From positions 1 to 22,027 of IMG/VR virus record IMGVR_UViG_3300048536_000208: a DNA stretch of 22,027 nucleotides; one strand, 5' to 3'. The position numbers and the translations under genes are program-made. Below are positions 13,991-20,593 of this stretch, one piece after another; position 1 is the stretch's first letter; each line of letters opens with the position of its first letter. Below the pieces are notes generated by a model. That model saw nothing but the letters and a program-made list of their open reading frames with translations. It did no database searches and was not told the origin of the DNA. This DNA comes from a virus.

Positions 13991-14154
13991 TGAATGATAT
14001 TATATATAGATCAACAATTGGAACGGGGGGCTTTATAGCCACCATTGAACTTTCTTCCGTTAACGAATTACTTGGATTTCTCGTGGGTCTAGCGACCTTT
14101 ATTTATATGACTGCATCCGCAATTAAGGTAATCAAAGAACTTAGAAAAAAATGA
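13990..14154 (+). CDS. Small membrane protein, holin-like
   Basis: 54 residues from ATG 13990, which overlaps the fibre stop (TAATG). After a polar start (MNDIIYRSTIGTGG) the segment FIATIELSSVNELLGFLVGLATFIYMTASAIKV contains one long or two short hydrophobic helices, followed by a basic end (KELRKK). This matches small phage holins in size and charge, with the basic tail in the cytoplasm. It is the first of three overlapping membrane-protein genes. Holin versus other lysis-cassette protein cannot be told from the sequence. Confidence 0.65.
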   Translation: MNDIIYRSTIGTGGFIATIELSSVNELLGFLVGLATFIYMTASAIKVIKELRKK

Positions 14155-14549
14155 CACCAGAACTATTAGCAATGCTCGGAGGAGGGATCAGTGGTTTCGT
14201 GATGAAGCTCATTGGGGCACAGATGGACAACCAAGCTCGACAGTTTGAGCGTATGATTACGTCCCAGCAAACAGCGGATGCCTCAGCGGATGCCGCGGCT
14301 AAACGCGATGGTGGTGTATTGGTTCGTAGGTTCCTTGTTGTATCCACCGTATTTGCCATTGTAATAGCTCCCTTTGTCTTTGCGTGGACTGACGTAGGGG
14401 TAAGTGTAGCTAGGGAAACAAACGGCTTTCTAGGGCTATTCAAGGGTCTCAAATGGGACACTGTTCAGGGCTTTGTTATTCTGCCAGAAATCAGGCAAAC
14501 TGCTTTAGCCATTGTGGGTTTTTACTTTGGTTCATCTCAGGTTAAATGA
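14151..14549 (+). CDS. Holin candidate (GTA/3TM-holin-like)
   Basis: 132 residues. The order is: weakly hydrophobic Gly-rich N-terminal helix (LLAMLGGGISGFVMKLIG), a polar coiled-coil-like linker (AQMDNQARQFERMITSQQTADASADAAAKRDGG), a strong membrane helix (RRFLVVSTVFAIVIAPFVFAW) and a final helix ending AIVGFYFGSSQVK. Three membrane-associated helices with an Arg-led central helix and a terminal G-x-YFG phrase resemble the three-helix holins that release gene-transfer agents and some phages. It overlaps both neighbours by ATGA, so the cassette is translationally coupled. Confidence 0.65.
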   Translation: MTPELLAMLGGGISGFVMKLIGAQMDNQARQFERMITSQQTADASADAAAKRDGGVLVRRFLVVSTVFAIVIAPFVFAWTDVGVSVARETNGFLGLFKGLKWDTVQGFVILPEIRQTALAIVGFYFGSSQVK

Positions 14550-14701
14550 ATGAATTTCTGCAAATCATATCCTCTATCACACCAGTCCTAATTGGCATTA
14601 TTACACTAATTATTGTGCTAGCTAGGATGCACTACAACCTAGAAAACCTTACAGAAAAAGTAAAAGTTCTGTTTGATTTTCACAACAAACGAAAGAAATA
14701 A
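14546..14701 (+). CDS. Small single-helix membrane protein (spanin- or holin-like)
   Basis: 51 residues: MNEFLQIISSITPVLIGIITLIIVLARMHY gives one membrane helix, then NLENLTEKVKVLFDFHNKRKK, a basic amphipathic coiled-coil-like tail. The start overlaps the previous stop (ATGA). The shape fits a short inner-membrane spanin or a regulator of the holin. It is too short for a complete spanin, so the function remains open. Confidence 0.65.
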   Translation: MNEFLQIISSITPVLIGIITLIIVLARMHYNLENLTEKVKVLFDFHNKRKK

Positions 14702-14703
14702 TT

Positions 14704-14790
14704 ATGCCACAAGGAAAAGGAACATACGGAACTACAAGAGGTCGTCCACCCAAGAAGGGAAAAATGGGCAAAAAGGGAAAGTGTAAGTAA
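14704..14790 (+). CDS. 28-residue basic peptide
   Basis: Encodes MPQGKGTYGTTRGRPPKKGK followed by MGKKGKCK. Tiny proteins with an M-P-x-G-K-G-T-Y-G start and a G-R-P-P-K-K body recur in aquatic phages next to DUF5872-type genes, as here. The RGRPPKK core resembles an AT-hook, which binds the minor groove of AT-rich DNA. It starts two bases after the previous stop, and its stop shares a base with the next ATG (TAATG). Role unknown; probably DNA-binding and virion associated by inference. Confidence 0.65.
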   Translation: MPQGKGTYGTTRGRPPKKGKMGKKGKCK

Positions 14791-14936
14791 TGCCCAAGGA
14801 CGCTTGTTACAATAAAGTTAAATCCAGATACAAAGTATTTCCCAGTGCTTATGCCAGCGGAGCTATAGCCAAATGCAGAAAGGTGGGGGCTTCAAACTGG
14901 GGAAAGAAAAAAGCTAACATCAAACGCAGGAAGTAA
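14790..14936 (+). CDS. 48-residue basic Cys-pair protein
   Basis: Encodes MPKDACYNKVKSRYKVFPSA, then YASGAIAKCRKVGASNWGKK and KANIKRRK. The layout (DACYxKVKxRYKVxPSAYASGxxxKCRKxGAxNWG) is one I recognise as a recurrent small family of phages and giant viruses, with two conserved cysteines and a late Trp. No function is known to me. It overlaps both neighbours by one base (TAATG each side). High charge suggests nucleic-acid contact. Confidence 0.75.
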   Translation: MPKDACYNKVKSRYKVFPSAYASGAIAKCRKVGASNWGKKKANIKRRK

Positions 14937-15214
14937 TGGCGGTTCGTAAATCAAAAGCTGGGTCAGACCTACAAAGATGGTTCAAAGAAAAGTGGGTGGA
15001 TGTCCGATCAGGGAAGCCCTGCGGACGACGAAAGGGAGAAAAGCGCGGAACGCCCTATTGCAGACCATCAAAGCGTGTCAGCAAAAAAACCCCTGCTACT
15101 GCTGGGGAGTTGACAGCATCCCAAAAGAAAAAGAGAATTGCTCAAAAGAAAAAACTAGGTCAGCCCGCAGGAAAACCTCGTAGAGTTAAAAGCATTAAGA
15201 GAAAGAAGAAATGA
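14936..15214 (+). CDS. DUF5872-like small basic protein
   Basis: 92 residues. The core SDLQRWFKEKWVDVRSGKPC (about residues 9-28), then GRRKGEKRGTPYCRPSKRVS, matches the DUF5872 signature: RWFxExWVD, a first cysteine in KPCGR and a second in PYCRPSKR. A Lys/Arg-rich tail follows (ASQKKKRIAQKKKLGQPAGK then PRRVKSIKRKKK). DUF5872 is found in bacteriophages and large eukaryotic viruses and has no assigned function; the Cys pair may bind metal. It overlaps the next gene by four bases (ATGA). Confidence 0.8.
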   Translation: MAVRKSKAGSDLQRWFKEKWVDVRSGKPCGRRKGEKRGTPYCRPSKRVSKKTPATAGELTASQKKKRIAQKKKLGQPAGKPRRVKSIKRKKK

Positions 15215-16587
15215 GCTTAGGAAATAACAATATACATCAACAGGGAGATATCCCAGAAATCGTTAAATTACCCAATAATCGCATTAGGGTAATTCGTCGT
15301 TTTCAAAAGTTTACTAGAGAAGATGTAGATAACGCAAACTTGGGTTCCCTTATGGGGGACTTTGGTGCTAAGGATACAACTGGAGAACAAATATCTGGAC
15401 AAGGATATACAGACTGTCGTTTAATTTCCGTAGAAGTAGATAATCGTTTTGAAAAACAAACAAACGCGGACAATCCCGTTCTTGTTAAAACCTACGAAAC
15501 ACTTACGGATGACTTTGTAGAAATAACTGATCCAACAATAACTACAAATGAAGACGGATTAAAACAAGTTAAAAAAATTTATCGTGCTAAGTCTGGAGCA
15601 ACTAGCACAAATACGGTTGGAACAACTCAACTGACTCCCACTGATACCACAATTATTTTATATAATTCAGAATTACAAGATAATACAGCATTTGCAGAAC
15701 TAACAGAAGTTTACTTAGAAACAGGATTACTTTCCAGTATTACTGAGGAAGCTCCCAGCGAGTTTGCAAATGTAATTAAAATTACAAACATTTCAACTGG
15801 ACTAGCTCCAATTGTTCCCGATGGACTTTTAATTGCATCAAGGGATGAGGATTCAAGCGGATTTAAAACATATACTAGAACTACGCTAAAAAATATGGCT
15901 GATGGAGGCACAGCTAATGATTTAACTGGAGTTACATCGGAGTATGTAGATGTTGTTGAGGTTGAAACAATTGGATCAGTAGTTTTAAAAAAAATAACAG
16001 TTATTTCAGGTGACATTGCAATCCCAGATTATACGCCTCCTAGAATTAAACAAGTTAATGCAAATGTAAAAACAGAAATTTCTACAACTGTCCCAGATAC
16101 TTTTACTGAGCAAATTGCATTTAATTTGGGTGATGCATCCTGCTCTGTTGTAAGTGTAAAAAGTGCAGAAACCAATTCCAGCGGAAATACTGTTTCTTCA
16201 ACGACTGGTGTCTTTACTTTCTCCGCAACTGGATGGAATAGAAATGTAAATAATACAGCTAGAATACAGAATTATGACGGAAGTTATTTTTCACTAGGTT
16301 CCGATTCTAGCGGCACTCCTTACACAAACCCAGTTACTGGGTCAGTATCGTATCAAAGTTTTAGTTCTCCTTATTTAAAAGATGGGGGAGGACTTGAATA
16401 CGAAACTGGATATGCCGCAGAAACAACTAAATTACTTGCGGCTGGAGCAAGCTCAATTCCTAGTTCATACAAAGAATATGGATTAATTAAAAGAAATGTT
16501 AGACATATTTTAACTTCAGTTGATGGAACTAAATATTACGAAATAACAAGTTACACTGTGCCAAATCCATCGCCTCCATCGACCTAA
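15211..16587 (+). CDS. Large beta-rich structural protein, unknown
   Basis: 458 residues. A short basic N-terminal segment (IVKLPNNRIRVIRRFQKFTRED) is followed by strand-rich, Thr/Ser/Asn-rich sequence with no low-complexity tract. The end (YKEYGLIKRNVRHILTSVDGTKYYEITSYTVPNPSPPST) reads like a virion protein surface domain. The repeated phrases on cumulative ranges (VLVKTYETLTDDFVEI) suggest a sandwich fold. It could be a tail nozzle, spike or fibre-base protein. Codons are more A/T-ending than in the capsid gene. Coupled to the upstream small gene by ATGA. I do not recognise the family. Confidence 0.6.
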   Translation: MSLGNNNIHQQGDIPEIVKLPNNRIRVIRRFQKFTREDVDNANLGSLMGDFGAKDTTGEQISGQGYTDCRLISVEVDNRFEKQTNADNPVLVKTYETLTDDFVEITDPTITTNEDGLKQVKKIYRAKSGATSTNTVGTTQLTPTDTTIILYNSELQDNTAFAELTEVYLETGLLSSITEEAPSEFANVIKITNISTGLAPIVPDGLLIASRDEDSSGFKTYTRTTLKNMADGGTANDLTGVTSEYVDVVEVETIGSVVLKKITVISGDIAIPDYTPPRIKQVNANVKTEISTTVPDTFTEQIAFNLGDASCSVVSVKSAETNSSGNTVSSTTGVFTFSATGWNRNVNNTARIQNYDGSYFSLGSDSSGTPYTNPVTGSVSYQSFSSPYLKDGGGLEYETGYAAETTKLLAAGASSIPSSYKEYGLIKRNVRHILTSVDGTKYYEITSYTVPNPSPPST

Positions 16588-16601
16588 ATTAGAAATAAAT
16601 A

Positions 16602-17957
16602 ATGTCAAGAGAACTAAATACATTTGATAACACTGTTAATAAAATCAGGAGGGGTAGGAGTCGTGTATCCACTAGTCAATCTATATATGACAGTTTGCCA
16701 CCGCCAGCGTCAAGCGGAGCGTCCACTGGGCAAGCCGATAATTCTGGTGAAGACACAAACCCCAATGGGGACACTGGAGCACTTCTAGGTCAATATGCCA
16801 TTAAAATTAATGGAACTTCTCCATCAGAAGGAGAAGGAGTTCCCGTCCCCTCTTCTTCATATACCATTAGCGTAAATGATGGACAATTTACTGTAGGGGG
16901 TTCAAGAGTTAGTCCAGATTCGGGGGAATTAACAACTATCCTAACCGATGGACCAAGCACAAGCGCAAGTTTTCCTATTGGAGACGGCGCTCAATTTTAT
17001 ACTGTATATGGAGCAGTTCGATTTGGTAAAGACGATTTTGGTTTTTTAGATGAAATTAAAAGTGCGTCTTCGATATTTGTAAGAAAATACGACGATGTTG
17101 GCAGTTTAAAAGAGGGTTTTTCTAAACTAGATACAGACGAACCAGAATATGTTTTTCAGATTGGATCAGTTGGTGGGACAAAACGTGGTTTTAACCGCTG
17201 GGTTCACGTAAGCCAAGTTCATGTGGGACCGAGGGGTGTAGAAAATGATCCTGAACCAATGTGGTCTAAATTTGATTCAGGACAAAAAACATTAGACATA
17301 GGAGCCGACGGTAAAGCTCAAATAGATAAAATTATATTTACCAATGACGGTGAATCGCTTTTAAATATTAATGCTGATGATTTTACTGTTACCACTGGAA
17401 AACCCATTAAAGTTGCAAAGTTAGTTGAAACAGATAGCGCGGGAGTAACTACTGACAAGGGTCACGTTTTGGCATCTCAGGATATTGATATAACAGATAA
17501 AGACGTTGAGTGGGCAGAATACAACGGGAGTCCTACTGCGGCTGGATCATTAGAAATTGGCGGATCTAATACCTCTGGCGTTACGAACATAGATGTTGAA
17601 ATGACCAACGGTAGTAAAATGACTCTTAAAGATGGATCAGGTGATACTTTAGATTTAAGTAGCGGAAGTCTTATGCTTGACGCTAATGCTACTGGGACAA
17701 GATGCAGTATCGGAAGCGATTCTTCAATGAATAATGGATTTGCCTTTAACTGCGTTGGTGCAAGCACAGGTGGAAGAGGATCACTGGGACAAGCAAATTT
17801 AATATTAGTAAAAGAAAGCTATGGTGGTGTAGGAATAAGGGCGGACGATATTCCAACTTCACACGATTCGGAGGCTAAATTTAGAGAAGTAAAAGTATGT
17901 AATAATGGAGTTCCTGCTACTGCTTATATTCTTATGACCTCTCCAAAAAATGATTAA
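16602..17957 (+). CDS. Putative tail fibre/spike protein
   Basis: 451 residues. An N-terminal basic motif (NTFDNTVNKIRRGRSRVSTSQ) is followed by a disordered Ser/Gly/Pro linker (about 30-60) and then strand-rich sequence. Near residue 230-380 come shaft-like phrases (FDSGQKTLDIGADGKAQIDKIIF, then NGSKMTLKDGSGDTLDLSSGSLML) typical of beta-helical fibres. The end is compact (FREVKVCNNGVPATAYILMTSP). No Shine-Dalgarno; a 14-base gap separates it from the previous gene. The call is by composition and context, not by a named family. Confidence 0.55.
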   Translation: MSRELNTFDNTVNKIRRGRSRVSTSQSIYDSLPPPASSGASTGQADNSGEDTNPNGDTGALLGQYAIKINGTSPSEGEGVPVPSSSYTISVNDGQFTVGGSRVSPDSGELTTILTDGPSTSASFPIGDGAQFYTVYGAVRFGKDDFGFLDEIKSASSIFVRKYDDVGSLKEGFSKLDTDEPEYVFQIGSVGGTKRGFNRWVHVSQVHVGPRGVENDPEPMWSKFDSGQKTLDIGADGKAQIDKIIFTNDGESLLNINADDFTVTTGKPIKVAKLVETDSAGVTTDKGHVLASQDIDITDKDVEWAEYNGSPTAAGSLEIGGSNTSGVTNIDVEMTNGSKMTLKDGSGDTLDLSSGSLMLDANATGTRCSIGSDSSMNNGFAFNCVGASTGGRGSLGQANLILVKESYGGVGIRADDIPTSHDSEAKFREVKVCNNGVPATAYILMTSPKND

Positions 17958-17959
17958 GT

Positions 17960-18547
17960 ATGTCTATTATATTACTAAAACCCATATTAGTAGAAGATGG
18001 AAGTGATCCCAAATGTGTCAATGATTCTGAACCCTATAAGAATTTTACTACTCCAATATTGAGTGGGATGGCAAGCACTACTCCAAAAATAGCCGATACC
18101 GCAGGTGATCCTCCCTTTACTGGAAATAATATATTTAATGTTTATCAAGCACTGGGAACTACCGATGCATCTGCCCCAGCTGATGAATATAGGGATGACC
18201 CCGCAAAAACAGGAAGTATTAAATTTGGAGTTACTCCCTGTGCAGAAAAAATAGAAATTGAGGTATATGGCAGGGCAGATATTTACGGAGCAGGTTTCGA
18301 TACGCTAACAATTACAATAGATGGCACTCAAGCGGCATTTTTTGAGAGCACAGCTGAAAAGCCATTCTACACTAGACCAGCATCGGGGGCTGATACAACT
18401 GACGAAACAGTTACTCATACTTTTGCACAACCCAATCCTTGTGGTCATATAGTAGAAATTTCTGGAACATCTGGAACTTTTGCAAATAACAATGTGGGGT
18501 ATGACGTAAAAATAACAGTTACCCTAAGAACTACGCCCATTACTTAA
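17960..18547 (+). CDS. Small beta-sandwich-like virion protein
   Basis: 195 residues, starting two bases after the previous stop. Strand-rich with phrases such as KIEIEVYGRADIYGAGFDTLTITIDG and GYDVKITVTLRTTPIT, the look of a jelly-roll or lectin-like domain. Cysteines occur in DPKCVND, TPCAEK and NPCGHI. It might be a fibre tip or decoration protein working with the two genes before it. No family recognised. Its stop leads directly into the promoter word at 18549-18564. Confidence 0.55.
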   Translation: MSIILLKPILVEDGSDPKCVNDSEPYKNFTTPILSGMASTTPKIADTAGDPPFTGNNIFNVYQALGTTDASAPADEYRDDPAKTGSIKFGVTPCAEKIEIEVYGRADIYGAGFDTLTITIDGTQAAFFESTAEKPFYTRPASGADTTDETVTHTFAQPNPCGHIVEISGTSGTFANNNVGYDVKITVTLRTTPIT

Positions 18548-18548
18548 A

Positions 18549-18564
18549 CCCCCTATGATACAAT
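18549..18564 (+). promoter_or_regulatory. CCCCC-TATGA-TACAAT promoter, near-leaderless
   Basis: AACCCCCTATGATACAAT here closely copies AACCCCTATGATATAAT at 4207-4223. The extended -10 is TGA-TACAAT (18556-18564), one mismatch from consensus. The predicted start falls at about 18571, the A of the next ATG, so the transcript would be leaderless. Confidence 0.5.
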
Positions 18565-18570
18565 AATACA

Positions 18571-20574
18571 ATGACTACTGCCAACAACTACATGAGCGGA
18601 ATGGCTCAACAAAATGCTAGGAATGCTAGATTAAATAAAGATCAGCAAAAGCTTTCTGAAGCCGCGGCTGGTGGTATTACTGCTCAGGGCATAGCAGAGC
18701 AAGGTGCTCACCTAAAGGACAATGTGCAGTTTGCTGGTCAAGGAGTTAATCTTGCAAGCAAATTATTTGGTGCTGGAAAAACTGTTTTTAATGTCGGAAG
18801 AAGTGGTTATCTTGCGCCCCTAACAATAGCTGATTACACTGTTGCGGCACTAAGTGAGGACGGCAAGGGGTTGTATGAAAAGACTGGGGACTATCTTGGA
18901 GATAAAGTTTCTAAAGCTTTGTATGGAGACACTAGCCAACCCGCGATGAACGAAGGAGAGCTTCAGGCGATTAAGAACGGAAATAATCCACTTAAACCAA
19001 TTACGGAAGCGGGACCCACTCCCCAATATAGTCCAATGGGAGGGGGGTATACTCCTCTTCCTGTTGGGATGAACAACTCAAAAGTTGTTGGCTATGAACC
19101 CATGGCTCAAAAATCTCAAAGCGAATTAAATGAGGCGGCTAAAAGCGAAATAGGAGGTCAATTTGAGGGATCGGCTTTAATGCCAGACGGAAGCACTAAG
19201 GGTTATCTAACGGACGGAACTTCTAGAACAATGACTCCAGAAGAAATTTCTGCGTTTGAAGACGTAAGAAAAACTGGTGAATATACTGGAGTTCCCATGG
19301 GAGAATATCAAAATGTTCCCGATACTCAAGGGCAAGTCCAATTGCCCGCTGGTCAATCTGTTCCCATGACTCAAGATCAATATATAAAGCAGTATTCTGG
19401 TTTGCAAAATGCCGCTAGGGATTCAGTTTTCAAGGATTTTGATGGAGCCGATGAAAAAGCTCGTAGTAATTTACAAAACCAATATTTCAATCAAGAACGA
19501 TTCCAACAACCAACCGAAGCACCAAGTGCTCCACAAACCTCAAGTGGATTAAGCCCACTAGCGGATGAGGTGCTTACGGAATACGCTGAGTTTGTTGAAA
19601 GCGGTGAACCAATGACTGCGGACAAGCAAGCGTATTTTGAAACTATAGGTGGAATGACTGGAAGAACATTTGATGCAAATGATGGAGGATTCAGCAAGGA
19701 TTTTAATCCTCAAATTATGGAGAACTTTCAGCGCAGAGTTGATGAAGGAGTAATTGATACATCTGGATTGGGCAGAGAAGAGTTCCAGAAATTTGCAAAC
19801 ACGGATCGCAGAAGCACTTTAGAGATGGCTACGGATGAACTAGATGCTCGTCAGGCAAAGAGCGATGCAAGTTATGAGGCAAACGTAGCAAGAATGAATG
19901 CAGAAAGAGACGCTAGATCGGGTTCTTCTAGCAGTGGACTTGGAACAAAACTTCGTTTAGGCGGAGAAATGGTGGATGCAACTCCAGAAAATCGCGCACT
20001 TCGCGATCAAGAGACTGCCTTTAAGAATGAAGCCGATGAGCTTGGTCTTAGGGGTGGCGCAAGGCGAGCCTTCATAGCGGACAAAATGCGCGAGCGTTCA
20101 GAAGCCCAACAGGATCGTGCTACTCGCGGTAGAATAGATGAATTGAATATACGTAATACCCAAGAGGGCATGGCTTCCAGAAATCTAAGAGACCAATTAG
20201 CCTTACAAGGTGCTAGCAAAATAGAGACCCCCACTATTTCAGCTAGCGCACTTACAAGTGTTCAAAAATTCTTAGATTCCAATGGAGTTGAATATGATCC
20301 AGAAACTGGAGCACTGACAAGTAGGGACGATAGATTTTTATTACCCGATGGTAAGGTTGATTTATCTCCGAACTCACCACTCGTGGCTCTTCTAAGAGGA
20401 ACCTATACTGGTGTTCCAGTAGAAGGAGCAGAAGCGTTCTTAGCACCCCCTCCTAGCGTAGCATCCCAAATAGATAATATTTTAGAGGGTGGAGGAGTAT
20501 TCTCAAGCGATGGAAGATTCTATGTGAAGAGAGATGGAAAGTTAGTTCAGCAAGCCGCACCCAAAAGCTATTAA
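18571..20574 (+). CDS. Internal virion protein candidate
   Basis: 667 residues, hydrophilic and Gln/Ala/Ser-rich. Near residues 50-95 is a Gly/Ala segment (GQGVNLASKLFGAGKTVFNVGRSGYLAPLTIADYTVAALS) with modest hydrophobicity. The body is charged, with long helical stretches (LEMATDELDARQAKSDASYEANVARMNAERDARS; NRALRDQETAFKNEADELGL; MRERSEAQQDRATRGRIDEL). The C-terminus ends in a compact SDGRFYVKRDGKLVQ segment. Size, composition and its position before another large membrane-interacting protein resemble podovirus core proteins that are ejected with DNA. No domain is recognised. No Shine-Dalgarno; the ATG coincides with the predicted start of a leaderless transcript. Confidence 0.55.
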   Translation: MTTANNYMSGMAQQNARNARLNKDQQKLSEAAAGGITAQGIAEQGAHLKDNVQFAGQGVNLASKLFGAGKTVFNVGRSGYLAPLTIADYTVAALSEDGKGLYEKTGDYLGDKVSKALYGDTSQPAMNEGELQAIKNGNNPLKPITEAGPTPQYSPMGGGYTPLPVGMNNSKVVGYEPMAQKSQSELNEAAKSEIGGQFEGSALMPDGSTKGYLTDGTSRTMTPEEISAFEDVRKTGEYTGVPMGEYQNVPDTQGQVQLPAGQSVPMTQDQYIKQYSGLQNAARDSVFKDFDGADEKARSNLQNQYFNQERFQQPTEAPSAPQTSSGLSPLADEVLTEYAEFVESGEPMTADKQAYFETIGGMTGRTFDANDGGFSKDFNPQIMENFQRRVDEGVIDTSGLGREEFQKFANTDRRSTLEMATDELDARQAKSDASYEANVARMNAERDARSGSSSSGLGTKLRLGGEMVDATPENRALRDQETAFKNEADELGLRGGARRAFIADKMRERSEAQQDRATRGRIDELNIRNTQEGMASRNLRDQLALQGASKIETPTISASALTSVQKFLDSNGVEYDPETGALTSRDDRFLLPDGKVDLSPNSPLVALLRGTYTGVPVEGAEAFLAPPPSVASQIDNILEGGGVFSSDGRFYVKRDGKLVQQAAPKSY

Positions 20575-20593
20575 ACCAAACAAATAACTCCCT

